Shown: positions 1 to 8,967 of the stretch, one piece after another | Layout: each line of letters opens with the position of its first letter | Numbering within the stretch: position 1 is the stretch's first letter | Assembly: GCF_000166055.1 (NCBI RefSeq) | Contig: NC_014664.1 | Coordinates: 3,875,501-3,939,500 of the forward strand | Direction of reading: 5' to 3' | From: Rhodomicrobium vannielii ATCC 17100 | GTDB lineage: Bacteria; Pseudomonadota; Alphaproteobacteria; Rhizobiales; Rhodomicrobiaceae | Length of the DNA stretch: 64,000 nt | Notes under the pieces: model-generated | The model's input: the letters and a program-made list of their open reading frames with translations, nothing else | Databases searched by the model: none | What the model was told of the DNA's origin: nothing | Program-made: the position numbers and the translations under genes

Positions 1-1
1 T

Positions 2-799
2 CGCGGCATCTACAAGGACGGCTGGTGGGCGGGCGCGCGCCATGTCGTCCCGTGGAAGACCTTCGAGCGCTTTGGCACGCCCATTGGCGAGCATCCGTGG
101 GAGCTTTACAATCTCGACAAGGATTACAGCCAGTCGCGCGATCTCGCGAAGGAAAACCCCGAGAAGCTGAAGGAATTGCAGGCACTCTTCGATCAGGAGG
201 CGAAGCGCACCAACATCTATCCTCTCGCTCCCGTCCCCGCGCTTCTTACGCCCGGCTCGACCGAGCCCAAGCAATTGGTGTTCCGAGAGGGCACAAACCG
301 CGTTCCTGTTCTGATCGGTCCCAGAACTGGTTCGCGTTCTCACACGATCACGGCGAAAGTCGAAATACCCGATGGCGGTGCCAAGGGCGTGATCGTTGCC
401 GAGGGCGGCCACCTCGGCGGCTATGTCATCTACATCGATGACCAAGGCCGTGCAGTCTACGAGACGAACGCACACGGAAACGCAACTGGCCGGATCGTCT
501 CGGCAGCTACGGTGCCTTCCGGGAAGGCGACCATCACGCTCGATTTCAGTGTCGATGGCGACGAGGCCAATCCGCTTATCAAGGTGGCGCGAGGGTTCGG
601 ACGCATCCCGCAGCCAGGAACGGCTCGTCTTTCCGTGAACGGGGCCTCTGTTGGCGAAACGAAGATCTCGAACCTGTACACGAACTATCACGAGACGCTG
701 GATGTCGGGTCCGATCTGGGTACGCCGATCAGCGACAACTACACCGTGCCGTTCAAGTTCACGGGCAAGATCGAGACGGTGACGCTCGATCTCAAATAG
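2..799 (+). CDS. Arylsulfatase, C-terminal part (gene runs off the left edge)
   Basis: The first base pairs encode the C-terminal part of a type I sulfatase, which hydrolyses sulfate esters to release inorganic sulfate. Seen: the reading frame is open from base 2 to the TAG at 797-799, about 265 residues. The segment GIYKDGWWAGARHVVPW is typical of the region just before the C-terminal subdomain of arylsulfatases (RxIYxDGWWAxxRHxxPW), followed by WELYNLDKDYSQSRDLA, also characteristic. The catalytic Cys/Ser and metal-binding residues lie upstream, outside the window, so activity cannot be judged. The last 150 residues form the beta-rich tail seen in long arylsulfatases. A GC-rich hairpin follows the stop. 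Next to a TonB-dependent receptor and TonB system, a role in scavenging sulfate esters is a reasonable inference. Confidence 0.85.
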   Translation, partial: RGIYKDGWWAGARHVVPWKTFERFGTPIGEHPWELYNLDKDYSQSRDLAKENPEKLKELQALFDQEAKRTNIYPLAPVPALLTPGSTEPKQLVFREGTNRVPVLIGPRTGSRSHTITAKVEIPDGGAKGVIVAEGGHLGGYVIYIDDQGRAVYETNAHGNATGRIVSAATVPSGKATITLDFSVDGDEANPLIKVARGFGRIPQPGTARLSVNGASVGETKISNLYTNYHETLDVGSDLGTPISDNYTVPFKFTGKIETVTLDLK

Positions 800-846
800 G
801 CGCGCGGTCCGCGCTGCATGCAGCGCGGCTCAACGGTCAGGAAAGA

Positions 847-875
847 GCCCGGCGGCGATGGGCATCCCGCCGGGC
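847..875 (+). terminator. Hairpin after the sulfatase gene
   Basis: A perfect 9-bp stem, GCCCGGCGG (847-855) and CCGCCGGGC (867-875), starts about 50 bases after the sulfatase stop and is followed only by a short ATTTC. It is probably a transcription terminator separating the sulfatase from the receptor gene. No real T-run is present, so the call rests on position and stem strength. Confidence 0.55.
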
Positions 876-989
876 ATTTCATCGGATTGCGAAACAAGCG
901 TTGCAATCCGAAAACGTACGGCACCCGGCTGGGGTGGCGAAGTGAGTTGAACCCGGGGCGGGTTCATTGGGCAAGTTGGGTGGGAAAAC

Positions 990-3539
990 ATGATAGTAAA
1001 ACAGTCGCCCTCGGCTGACGGGCAAGGTATTGACGCGCGTCGTCTGAGACGTGGGCTTCTTTACGGCGGTGCAGCTGCACTTGGCTTGAGCGTTTCGTCA
1101 ACAGCGATCATGGCGCAGGATCAGGCGTCGCCCGCTGGCCAGAGCGGTGCAGCCTCCGCACCGAAAGCAAAGAAAAAAGCCGATCAGTCAGCCGCCCCGG
1201 AAACTGCGGGCAGCGCTACGCAAAACGCGGCAGGAGCGGCGGTCCCGCCAGCCGCCGGAGGGCAGACCGCGGCGGTTGGAGCGACCGCGACCATTCAGGA
1301 CGTCATCGTGACGACCCGCCTGCGCGATGAAGAACTGCAGGAAGTGCCGATCCCGGTTTCGGCTGTTAACGGCGAGACCCTTGAGCGCGAGCAGCAGAAG
1401 ACGGTGAAGGACTTCGCGCAAAAGGTTCCGTCATTGTCCGTCGTCGCGCCGAACGCCCGCAACACCAGTATCGCCATTCGCGGCGTCGGCAAGACATGGG
1501 CCAGCGACGCGCTTGAAGCGAGCGTCGGCGTCATCGTCGACGGCGTCGTAGCGACAATCCCCGGTATGTCCTGGGGCGACTACGCCGACATTCAGCAGAT
1601 CGAGGTGGCGCGCGGACCGCAAGGCACGCTTCTCGGCAAGAATACGACGCTGGGAGCGCTGAATATCACGTCGAAAGCGCCGAGTTTCATTCCCGAGAAA
1701 GAGGTCGAAGTCACCTATGGCTCGCGCGACCTGTTCGTGACGAAGGCGACAGCGTCGGGGCCGATCATCGACGATACGCTTGCCTATCGCGCGTCGGTCT
1801 ACTTCGACGGACAGAACGGCTACGTCGAGAACATCCTGCCGGGCGGCGACACCTATAACGGCCAGAATCGCTGGGGCGGCCGGTTCCAGTTCCTCTACAC
1901 GCCGAACGAAAACGTCACGAATCGAACGATCATCGATCACAGCGAGGCGAGAGAAGATCTACTGGTGCAGGCGCGCCTGTCGGACCCGCGGACCTACAGC
2001 GACACCGGTTCAACGCGCGCCACAAGCTATACATCCCGGCTTTCCAATCTCGGATACACACCCTTCTTCGACATCTACAACAAAGTCGACGTCAACCAGC
2101 AGAAGCCGGTTTATAGTAGCGGCAACGGCATATCCACGCAGACGGATTGGAAGATCGGTGGCGGCTATACGGTGACATCGATCACCGCCTATCGCGATTA
2201 CCATTTCGATGCCTTGAACGACAGCGACTTCTCGAAATATTCCATCGTTCAGGGCGGCTATCTCGTCGACGCCAAGCAATATTCGCAGGAACTTCGCCTA
2301 ACCTCTCCAAAAAACGTCGATGTTCTGGGGCAAAAGTTTGACTACACGGCTGGACTTTTCGCGCTCAGGAACGAAACGACATCGACGCTTCGTACTAATT
2401 TCGGCAGGGACGCGGGCCAGTTCTACGCCAACTCCCCTGCCAGCACGCAGGTGATCGTAGATAGCCTCAACGGCGTCAACCTGCGCCAGCTCGAAAGCCC
2501 GGAGACGACGAGCCTCGCGGCGTACGGCCAGACCACATGGCATGCGACGAGTGCGGCCGACCTCACCCTCGGTATCCGCAATACTTACGAAGAGAAGGAT
2601 AACTCAACGCGGAAGTGGTATTTCGGGGGAACCTCGACAGACGCGACCGGCATCCGGAACACGGTTCTCCGACTTTTTCCCAGCACGGAGCCAATTCAGG
2701 GCAAGGCCATCTACTCTGATTCATGGTCATGGCTCGTGAACCCAAGCTACAAGTTCACAGATGACATCCTCGGCTACATCTCGATCAGTTCGGGCGAGAA
2801 GTCCGGCGCGGTACAGTTCGACCAGACGACCGGTCAACCCCTCAACGTAGAGCCCGAGGGGGTCACGGATTACGAAATTGGCCTGAAGACGACGTTCCTC
2901 GACAAGAAACTGACGTTCAATCCGAACCTCTACTACACCGAAATTACGAACTACCAGTCTCTGCTTGGTAAGCTGAGTTCGAACGGGCTGACGGCGATCA
3001 GCTACCTCGGCAACATTCCCGGCGTTCGGCTGCGTGGTGTGGAGCTTGAGGGCAGTTACGATACCCCGTTGGAAGGCTTGAGGCTTAACTTCGGTGGGGC
3101 TTACAACGACGCAATCTACACCGACTTCAAGAGCGCGCCATGCGCTTCCGACCTCTCCTATTCCACGACGACAACATGCGACTTCACGGGCAACCGGCTT
3201 GCCGGTGCGCCTCGCTGGAGCGGCAATGTCGGGGCAACCTATTCGCGCTCGGTCTGGGACGGCTATACCGGCTATTTCTGGATCAGTGAGGCGTTCCGGT
3301 CGGGCGCTTATCTCGACACAGCTCTCTCCAAGCTGGCTTGGCAAGAGGGCTACGGCCTGACCAACCTCGGCATCGGCTTTCATCCCGATAACAAGGCTTG
3401 GGATGTGTCCATCTGGGGCAAGAACGTCTTCGACAAGGAGTACCTGACGACGGTCGTCAGCTTCGGCCCGACATCTCCGGTGATCGCCGCTACCGGCGAG
3501 CCGCGCGTCATCGGCATCACGTTTCGCACAAAGCTATGA
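990..3539 (+). CDS. TonB-dependent outer-membrane receptor 1
   Basis: An 849-residue TonB-dependent receptor that should transport a substrate across the outer membrane using energy from TonB-ExbBD. Seen: a signal peptide with a basic N-terminus and hydrophobic core, ending near AIMAQ; a low-complexity Ala/Pro/Lys linker (residues about 45-95); a plug domain starting around QDVIVTTRLRDEELQEVPIP with SIAIRGVG, VARGPQGTLLGKNTT and ITSKAPS motifs; and a beta-barrel ending in GITFRTKL with the typical C-terminal aromatic/hydrophobic pattern. It resembles FecA/FyuA-type receptors in general architecture, but the substrate cannot be read from sequence. It is a close paralogue of the receptor at 51049-53622. 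Directly downstream in the same direction are tonB, exbB and exbD. With a sulfatase upstream and organosulfur genes throughout, I infer an organosulfur ligand; iron chelates remain possible. Confidence 0.93.
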   Translation: MIVKQSPSADGQGIDARRLRRGLLYGGAAALGLSVSSTAIMAQDQASPAGQSGAASAPKAKKKADQSAAPETAGSATQNAAGAAVPPAAGGQTAAVGATATIQDVIVTTRLRDEELQEVPIPVSAVNGETLEREQQKTVKDFAQKVPSLSVVAPNARNTSIAIRGVGKTWASDALEASVGVIVDGVVATIPGMSWGDYADIQQIEVARGPQGTLLGKNTTLGALNITSKAPSFIPEKEVEVTYGSRDLFVTKATASGPIIDDTLAYRASVYFDGQNGYVENILPGGDTYNGQNRWGGRFQFLYTPNENVTNRTIIDHSEAREDLLVQARLSDPRTYSDTGSTRATSYTSRLSNLGYTPFFDIYNKVDVNQQKPVYSSGNGISTQTDWKIGGGYTVTSITAYRDYHFDALNDSDFSKYSIVQGGYLVDAKQYSQELRLTSPKNVDVLGQKFDYTAGLFALRNETTSTLRTNFGRDAGQFYANSPASTQVIVDSLNGVNLRQLESPETTSLAAYGQTTWHATSAADLTLGIRNTYEEKDNSTRKWYFGGTSTDATGIRNTVLRLFPSTEPIQGKAIYSDSWSWLVNPSYKFTDDILGYISISSGEKSGAVQFDQTTGQPLNVEPEGVTDYEIGLKTTFLDKKLTFNPNLYYTEITNYQSLLGKLSSNGLTAISYLGNIPGVRLRGVELEGSYDTPLEGLRLNFGGAYNDAIYTDFKSAPCASDLSYSTTTTCDFTGNRLAGAPRWSGNVGATYSRSVWDGYTGYFWISEAFRSGAYLDTALSKLAWQEGYGLTNLGIGFHPDNKAWDVSIWGKNVFDKEYLTTVVSFGPTSPVIAATGEPRVIGITFRTKL

Positions 3540-3561
3540 AATTTCGCTGAAGGGAAATCGA

Positions 3562-3582
3562 CGTCTCACACATCGTGAGACG
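3562..3582 (+). terminator. Hairpin after receptor 1
   Basis: A perfect 8-bp stem CGTCTCAC/GTGAGACG with a 5-base loop starts 23 bases after the receptor stop. No T-run follows. The next 120 bases are very AT-rich and probably hold a separate promoter for tonB-exbB-exbD. Confidence 0.5.
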
Positions 3583-3739
3583 CCCCGCCTTCCTGCAAAT
3601 CAATTTTCAACTTGTAGACATATATAGATCGACATTTCATAGCAAAATTTTTTCGCGCGCGAATATATTTCGACAAAAAGTATGATATACGGTTAATAAA
3701 AGCGGGCACCCGAAAACGACGACTAAGGGCCTATTATTG

Positions 3740-4471
3740 ATGAACCTGGAAGTCACCAGCAAGTTGACGCCCGATGCGGCGTTTTCGCTGCCTGCCCGGG
3801 AAGGTGAACCGGCTCCCATTTCGGCCGCGGTGTTAGGTCTTGATGCGCGCCGACAGCCCTATGCTCTCATCTTGTCGGGGATTGGCATCTATTCTGCAGC
3901 GCTCGTCGCTCTGCTTACGATCAATTTCGAGGCGCTGCCGATTACTCTCGAGGCTCCCGTCGAAGTCGTTTACGAAGACCCTGTTCCGGAAGAACCAGAG
4001 CAGCCACCAGCGCCGCCGGAGCCCGAGGTCGCTCCCGAGCCGCCGCCGCCAGAGCCGGCAGCGGAGCCCGAGCCAGTGAAGGAAGAGCCGCCACCGCCGC
4101 CGAAGCCCGTGGAGCCGCCTCCGCCGCCAAAGCAGCAACCGAAGCCCAAGCCGAGACCCGCAACGGCGCAAACTCCCGGCGCAGTTCCGAGCGACTACGC
4201 CAACAAGGTCTATCAGCGCATCAACCGCGTCGCCAGTAGTGGCTTCCCGAAGTCGGCGCTCTCGCGAGGGCAGTCGGTGCGCATCAGCTATGTGATCGTG
4301 ATCGGTGCGGGTGGAGAACTCGTCTCGAAGTCGGTCGTGAACTCCGGCAATGCGGCGCTCGATCGGGCCGTTTCCGAGGCGCTCGCGCGGTCGGCTCCGT
4401 TCCCGGCGCCGCCAAGCCTCGGAGCGAAGAGTTACCGGATCGCCGGCGCGATCGTCTATCGCTCCCAATAG
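3740..4471 (+). CDS. tonB: TonB energy transducer (copy 1)
   Basis: TonB links the proton-motive force harvested by ExbBD to outer-membrane receptors. Seen: about 243 residues with one N-terminal membrane helix (around YALILSGIGIYSAALVALL), a long periplasmic Pro/Glu/Lys-rich rod rich in PPPP and PKP, and a C-terminal TonB domain ending in SYRIAGAIVYRSQ. I chose the ATG at 3740 because a TTG codon just before it has no better ribosome site, and because the repeat copy has the same ATG at 47805. It lies directly upstream of exbB and downstream of receptor 1, and its product is identical to the copy at 47074-47805. The AT-rich 3590-3705 stretch is the likely promoter region and differs from that of the second copy. 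Confidence 0.93.
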   Translation: MNLEVTSKLTPDAAFSLPAREGEPAPISAAVLGLDARRQPYALILSGIGIYSAALVALLTINFEALPITLEAPVEVVYEDPVPEEPEQPPAPPEPEVAPEPPPPEPAAEPEPVKEEPPPPPKPVEPPPPPKQQPKPKPRPATAQTPGAVPSDYANKVYQRINRVASSGFPKSALSRGQSVRISYVIVIGAGGELVSKSVVNSGNAALDRAVSEALARSAPFPAPPSLGAKSYRIAGAIVYRSQ

Positions 4472-4500
4472 CAAACTGATAACCGACATAAGGACATACA

Positions 4501-5241
4501 ATGGCCGATCCCGCTTCGAGCCTCGCTGCAGCAGGCGCCGCCCACATCCTGACCCCGCTGGAGTTGTTCCAGCAGGCCGATATCGTTGTGAAGGCCGTGA
4601 TGGGGCTCCTGATCCTCGCCTCCGCATGGGGCTGGGGCATCATTGCAGCGAAGTCGATTCAACTGGCGATCCTGAATGCGCGCGCAAAGCGTCTGCTGAA
4701 GAGCCTCGCTCACGGTGTTCCTCTTACGGATCTTTCCGAAACCTTTCTCAAGGTGCAGCCAAACGATCCGCTTCGCGTCGTCTATCAGTCGATGATCGAT
4801 GAGAACAAGCGCTCGGCAGAGCTGCGCCACAGCGCGGCCCAACAGGAGAGCCTTCTGGACCGCGTTTATCGCGTCGGGCAGCTCGCCAGCAGCAACACCC
4901 TCGATCGGCTGAAGGGCGGCCTGCAGAGCCTTGCCACCATCGGCGCGGTGTCTCCTTTCGTCGGCCTGTTCGGCACCGTCTGGGGCATCATGAACAGCTT
5001 CCAGGGTATCGCCGCCTCGAACAATACGAGCCTCGCCGTCGTCGCGCCTGGCATCGCGGAGGCGCTTTTCGCCACCGCGCTCGGCCTCGTCGCCGCCATC
5101 CCGGCGGTGGTCTTCTACAATCGCATCAACGGCAATATCGGGCAGTTCGGCAAGAGTCTGAAGACGTTCGTTGAAGTGTATGGCGTCGAACTATCCAGAC
5201 AGCTTTCGAAAGGAGAGACTCATGGGCGCCTCGCTGCGTAA
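4501..5241 (+). CDS. exbB: ExbB, TonB-system proton channel subunit (copy 1)
   Basis: ExbB (MotA/TolQ/ExbB family, 246 residues) forms the inner-membrane pentamer that, with ExbD, drives TonB. Seen: an N-terminal periplasmic/first membrane helix region ([19 protein letters not shown]), a cytoplasmic loop, and the conserved family block [21 protein letters not shown] followed by [23 protein letters not shown]. An AAGGAC ribosome site precedes the ATG. The exbD start lies inside its last 20 bases, which indicates translational coupling. It is identical to the product of 46304-47044. Confidence 0.95.
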   Translation: MADPASSLAAAGAAHILTPLELFQQADIVVKAVMGLLILASAWGWGIIAAKSIQLAILNARAKRLLKSLAHGVPLTDLSETFLKVQPNDPLRVVYQSMIDENKRSAELRHSAAQQESLLDRVYRVGQLASSNTLDRLKGGLQSLATIGAVSPFVGLFGTVWGIMNSFQGIAASNNTSLAVVAPGIAEALFATALGLVAAIPAVVFYNRINGNIGQFGKSLKTFVEVYGVELSRQLSKGETHGRLAA

Positions 5242-5761
5242 TTCCGACGACGCGTCGGACGACGCCCCGATGAACGAGATCAACGTCACGCCGCTCGTCG
5301 ACGTGATGCTTGTGCTCCTCATCGTGTTCATGGTCGCCGCGCCGATGATGACGGCGGGTGTGCCGGTCGATCTTCCCAAGACGCAGGCAAAACCGCTCAA
5401 CGACCAGAAACCGCCGCTTGCCGTCAGTGTGAACGCTGCGGGACAATATTACATCGGCACGGAAGAGGTTCCGCTGGAACTACTTCTCTCGACGCTGCAA
5501 AATCATGCGGAAAACGAACTCGACCGGCGCATCCACGTGCGCGCCGACAAGGATCTTCCTTATCGCGCCGTGCTGGAGGTGATGGGGCAGATCAGTTCCG
5601 CCGGCTTCACGAAGGTTGCGCTCGTGACCGAAGCTCCGGGAGGCCCGGGTGTGCGAAGCGCTTCGGTGAATTCGGCACCGGGCGACAGCGGAACCGCGGC
5701 ACCTGCCGTTTCGCCCGCAACCGCTCCGCCTGCGCCTGCGGCCACCGCGCCCGCGCAGTGA
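5222..5761 (+). CDS. exbD: ExbD, TonB-system subunit (copy 1)
   Basis: ExbD (TolR family, about 179 residues) carries the proton-conducting Asp of the TonB motor. Seen: NEINVTPLVDVMLVLLIVFMV, with the essential membrane Asp in PLVDVML, then a periplasmic domain and an Ala/Pro-rich tail. I start the gene at ATG 5222 because AAGGAGA sits just before it; a longer in-frame start at 5171 would lie deep in exbB and has no ribosome site. It overlaps the exbB end by 20 bases. It is identical to the copy at 45784-46323. Confidence 0.93.
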   Translation: MGASLRNSDDASDDAPMNEINVTPLVDVMLVLLIVFMVAAPMMTAGVPVDLPKTQAKPLNDQKPPLAVSVNAAGQYYIGTEEVPLELLLSTLQNHAENELDRRIHVRADKDLPYRAVLEVMGQISSAGFTKVALVTEAPGGPGVRSASVNSAPGDSGTAAPAVSPATAPPAPAATAPAQ

Positions 5762-5767
5762 AACGCT

Positions 5768-5791
5768 GACCGCCGCGGCGTAGCGGCGGTC
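5768..5791 (+). terminator. Hairpin after exbD (copy 1)
   Basis: A perfect 9-bp stem, GACCGCCGC and GCGGCGGTC with a 6-base loop, begins 7 bases after the exbD stop. The corresponding hairpin of copy 2 carries a mismatch in the stem, so this lies just outside the perfect repeat. It probably ends the tonB-exbB-exbD transcript; there is no T-run. Confidence 0.55.
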
Positions 5792-5877
5792 GAAAGGCGG
5801 CCTGAACTTGAAGCTGCGCGCGGTCTGATACCGACCTCGGTTTCTCGCGGCAGAAGGCAAGACCCGGCCATCCGAAG

Positions 5878-6290
5878 CGGAGGGCTTTCTGGGCCGAGGC
5901 GGCGCTTGCTTATCTGTCGCGCTACACGCACCGCGTTGCGATCTCGAACACGCGCCTCATCTCCCACGATGAACGCAGCGTGACCTTTCATGCTCCATAT
6001 CCTGCCACGCGGCTTTCACCACATCCGCCATTACGGGCTGTTCGCCAGTGCGCCCCGGGCAGCCAATATCGTCCGCCTGCGCGAGTTGCTCGGTTCTGCG
6101 CCGCCGCCGGAGACAACCGCAAGTCCAAATCAGGACGAGCCGGCGGAAAAGCCTTTGCCGCCATGCCCCTGCCGCGGCGGGCGCATGATCGTCATCGAGG
6201 TGTTCGAGCGCGGAATGCAGCCGGGATATCGGCCGCCACCACATAAGCTGCTGAACTTGCGCTTCCGACGGGTGTGTATCCCATTGCAAC
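5878..6290 (+). pseudogene. IS91-family transposase remnant
   Basis: The segment around ALAYLSRYTHRVAISNTRLI, then in another frame ILPRGFHHIRHYGLFA and later CPCRGGRMIVIEVFERG, matches the C-terminal half of IS91/IS801-type (Y2 rolling-circle) transposases in the expected order. About 50 residues between the two blocks are missing and the frame changes near 5990, so this is a decayed fragment. Catalytic parts upstream are absent. It starts the 4.6-kb stretch of broken genes that follows the exbD terminator. Confidence 0.75.
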
Positions 6291-6493
6291 AGACTGAAAC
6301 CTCAGCGTCCCCCCTGGTCCCTTGGGAAGCATGGCGTCCGTTTCTGATCTAAGATCTCGAATCTCCAAAATGGGTGAGAGCAAGAACGCTTTGCCGCTAA
6401 TGCAAGTTGCAGCTTAGTGTCCATCCGGAAACAGCTTGGGTCCATTGAATCACTTATGATTCCCTGTGGGCGGCTGATTCGGGGGAGCCGCCG

Positions 6494-7195
6494 ATGTGGA
6501 CGAACGACAACCGCGCTCGGTATGACATGAGCAAGCTTCGCTATCCGAGCGATCTGACGGACGAGGAATGGGCGGTGATCGGTCCCATGATCCCGCCCGC
6601 AAAGCGAGGCGGCAACAAACGCACGGTCAGCGAACGCGAGGTGGTGAACGGGCTGATGTACATTCTCAGCACCGGATGCCAATGGGCAGCACTGCCCAAG
6701 GACCCGCCGCCTCGCAGCACCGTGAACGATTACTTCCGCCTCTGGGACTATGACGGCACGCTGGATCGCATCCATCACGCGCTTTATGTCAAATGCCGCG
6801 AGCTTGCCGGGCGCGAGGCCAGCCCCGCGGCGGCGATCATCGACAGCGATGCGCTCAAGTAGCGCGTCGTGCGGTAGCGCGCCGCTCATAAGCGTGAAGA
6901 GCGCGGAAAAAGGGGGCGTTGCATCGATCAGCCGGGCTACGATGCCGGCAAAAAGATCAAGGGAAAGAAGCGCCACATCCTTGTAGATACGCAAGGCCTG
7001 CTGCTGTGCGCCATCGTTCATGCCGCCGATATCCAGGACCGCGACGGCGGCGTTCTGCTGATGAGCGCGCTGTTCGGACTGTTTCCGTTCCTGCTCAAAC
7101 TCTACGCGGACAGCGGCTACCAAGGGGAGAAGTTTCAAAAGGGGCTGAGACGGGTCTGCGAGCAGATCGACGTCGAAATCGTCAAGCGCTCGGAC
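6494..7195 (+). pseudogene. IS5-family transposase remnant
   Basis: The 5' part encodes an IS5-type transposase N-terminus: LRYPSDLTDEEWAVIGPMIP, then GLMYILSTGCQWAALPKD and the DYFRLWD block. After IIDSDALK an in-frame TAG appears at about 6861, and a short insertion separates it from SAEKGGVASI in a second frame. The conserved GYDAGKKIKGKKRHILVDT and HAADIQDRDGG blocks follow in yet another frame, up to EIVKRSD. The sequence then stops near 7195 and is joined to livM sequence on the opposite strand. The 3' end, with the last catalytic residues and terminal repeat, is missing. The element cannot encode an active transposase. Confidence 0.78.
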
Positions 7196-7250
7196 GCTGC
7201 GACTGCAAAACCAGAACGACACGGCGGCAAACAAAACGACGATCAGCAGC

Positions 7251-8288
7251 TTAACCTGCGCGTAAGTGATCTGCGCGATGCCGAGATCGAGAACCCAGCG
7301 CCGACCCGGCTCCCAGGAGCCTAGCGCTGTTCAGTCCCGGCATTTGATGGATTGGATCGATCTTGAATCTTTCCGGCTCATTCGTCCAGCATTTACAGAT
7401 GAACTCATAAGGCGTGAGGCCTTTGAGGGTCTTTAGTCGGCGAGCAAAGTTATAGGCGTTGATGAAGTCCGATAGGTGGGTTTCGAGCTGCTCGTGACGG
7501 TCGTAGTGATAGCGTTTGACCGTCGCCTCCTTGATCGTCCGGTTCATTCGCTCGACCTGGCCGTTTGTCCAGGGATGCTTGACCTTGGTGAGGCGGTGCT
7601 CAATGCCGTTCTCGCTGCATCGCATGTCGAACATGTGCGTCATGTATCTGGCCGTTGGTCCATCGGCATAACGCGGCGGAAACGTGAACTGGATGCCGTT
7701 GTCGGTGAGCACCGTGTGAATCTTGTAGGGAACTGCCTCTATCAGGGCGACGAGGAAGGCTGAAGCGGACGTCCTGCCGGTCTTTTTGACGAGTTGCACG
7801 AAGGCGAATTTGCTCGTGCGGTCAATGGCGACGTAGAGATAGAGCTTGCCTTCGGCCGTCTGCACCTCGGCTATGTCGACATGAAAATAGCCGATCGGAT
7901 AGGACTTGAACTTCTTCCTGGCGGGCTTGTCGCCTTCGACGTCCGGCAGCCGAGAAATACCGTGGCGCTGAAGACAGCGATGCAGCGACGAGCGAGTCAG
8001 ATGCGGTATCGTCGCCTGTAGCGCATAGAGGCAATCGTCGAGCGGCAAGAGCGTATGCTTGCGGAAGGCGACGATTATCGCCTCTTCCTCGACCGACAGA
8101 ACCGTGGATTTCGGCTCTTTCGGTCCAGTCGGCACATCGGCGACGGATGAGCGCTTCTTCCATTTCGAAACCGTCTTCGGGTTGATGCCGTAGCGCTTGG
8201 CCAGGGCCCTCAAGCTCTCTTGACTATGCTGTATCGCTCGACGGACCGCCTCAGTCGTTGTGGCGCTCCCATGAAGAATTTGTCCCAT
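7251..8288 (-). CDS. IS481-family DDE transposase
   Basis: A 345-residue transposase that should move the surrounding element. Seen: an N-terminal helix-turn-helix (ESLRALAKRYGINPKTVSKWK), then an rve integrase core with DIAEVQT (first Asp), VLTDNGIQF (second Asp) and WTNGQVERMNRTIKEA (Glu), the complete DDE triad in family spacing. The frame is intact. The element's own coding sequence ends around IHQMPGLN inside the terminal repeat; the last 25 codons read out into livM, so the stop codon is borrowed from the target. The family is usually about 320 residues. Confidence 0.9.
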   Translation of the reverse strand: MGQILHGSATTTEAVRRAIQHSQESLRALAKRYGINPKTVSKWKKRSSVADVPTGPKEPKSTVLSVEEEAIIVAFRKHTLLPLDDCLYALQATIPHLTRSSLHRCLQRHGISRLPDVEGDKPARKKFKSYPIGYFHVDIAEVQTAEGKLYLYVAIDRTSKFAFVQLVKKTGRTSASAFLVALIEAVPYKIHTVLTDNGIQFTFPPRYADGPTARYMTHMFDMRCSENGIEHRLTKVKHPWTNGQVERMNRTIKEATVKRYHYDRHEQLETHLSDFINAYNFARRLKTLKGLTPYEFICKCWTNEPERFKIDPIHQMPGLNSARLLGAGSALGSRSRHRADHLRAG

Positions 8289-8344
8289 AGCGCATCCTTC
8301 CAGCCGAGGGAGAATAATGCACCATCAAATGCCGGGATCAAACA
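7328..8344 (-). mobile_element. IS481-family insertion sequence, apparently complete
   Basis: The element is about 1,017 bp and has imperfect terminal inverted repeats: TGTTCAGTCCCGGCATTTG at 7328 and, reading in from 8344, TGTTTGATCCCGGCATTTG. It carries one intact transposase. CCTAGCG occurs immediately outside the right end (8345-8351) and one base from the left end (7320-7326), consistent with a 7-bp target duplication. It sits inside livM, whose frame is restored when the element and one duplicate are removed. Confidence 0.85.
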
Positions 8345-8717
8345 CCTAGCGAGAAGCGTGGAATACCGGAAAGGCCATCCGGGCCGCCGGTGAAGCCGAG
8401 GTTAATCACAAGCGTCACGAAGATGAGTTGCATCGCGAACGTCACGATCATGAAATAGCGGGCGCGTGCCTTGAGCGCGGGCCACCCGATGATCAGCGCG
8501 CCAACGGCTGCGGCAGGCGCGCCGAGAACAACGGTCAGCGGGAAGACGTTCGGCGGCAGCACCTTTGAGGAGAATATCGCCGCCGCATAGGCTCCGAGAC
8601 CGTAAAACACGGCGTGTCCCAGATGCATGAGACCACCGAGCCCCTTGATGAGCATATACCCGTGCACGGCGATGACCAGGATATCGGCGAGGGTCAGAAC
8701 ATCGACAACGTAGGCCA

Positions 8718-8951
8718 TCAGGCGCGCTCCCTGACGGGACTGATGCCGCCGAAAAGCCCCTGGGGTCGAGCCAGCAGGACGGCGAGAACGAAGCCATAGG
8801 CCACAACTTCCTGCCAGGTTGCAGGTAGGATCCAGACCGCGAGATGGAAGGCGAGTCCAAGAAGCACGGCTCCCAGGATCGGGCTTTTGAAATTGTTCAG
8901 ACCGCTGATGATGATCGCCGCCAGCGCGAGAAACAGCCGGGTACCCAGCAA
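8718..8951 (-). pseudogene. livH: livH (branched-chain amino acid ABC permease), C-terminal fragment
   Basis: The minus strand encodes the last 70-75 residues of a LivH-type permease, with GAVLLGLAFHLAVWILPATWQEVVAYGFVLAVLLARPQGLFG, the conserved RPQGLFG end of the family. The stop overlaps the livM start. Upstream the sequence changes abruptly into an acyl-CoA ligase fragment on the plus strand near 8960, so at least 200 residues are missing. The apparent start is only an internal Met. Confidence 0.75.
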
Positions 8952-8967
8952 TTCGATGCCGGGCAGA

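Larger units (their letters stand above)
3706..5763. repeat. Long inverted repeat, copy 1 (2,058 bp; tonB-exbB-exbD)
   Basis: This block matches the reverse complement of 45782-47839. The two arms have the same length (2,058 bp), and every reading frame in both strands translates identically, which implies identity or near-identity at nucleotide level. The match starts abruptly at GCACCCGAAAACG in the tonB leader and ends three bases after the exbD stop. Beyond that point the hairpins downstream are still similar but carry several mismatches. Position p in this arm pairs with 51545-p in the other. No insertion-sequence ends are visible at the borders. Confidence 0.93.
7196..8718 (-). pseudogene. 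livM: livM (branched-chain amino acid ABC permease), split by IS481 and truncated
   Basis: On the minus strand from ATG 8718 the frame reads a LivM-type permease: GLGGLMHLGHAVFYGLGAYA and FTGGPDGLSGIPRFSLG. The IS481 element at 7328-8344 interrupts it. Removing the element and one copy of CCTAGCG restores the frame: FSLG continues as SWEPGRRWVLDLGIAQITYA and then a hydrophobic helix ending FWFCSRSVRA. The gene is then cut by the IS5 remnant. Roughly the last half of a normal LivM is absent, so the transporter is dead. The start overlaps the livH stop (ATGA), as expected for an operon. Confidence 0.8.

Noticed and set aside
5171-5221. Longer ExbD N-terminus starting at 5171
   Set aside because: It lies deep inside exbB without a ribosome site; AAGGAGA precedes the ATG at 5222.
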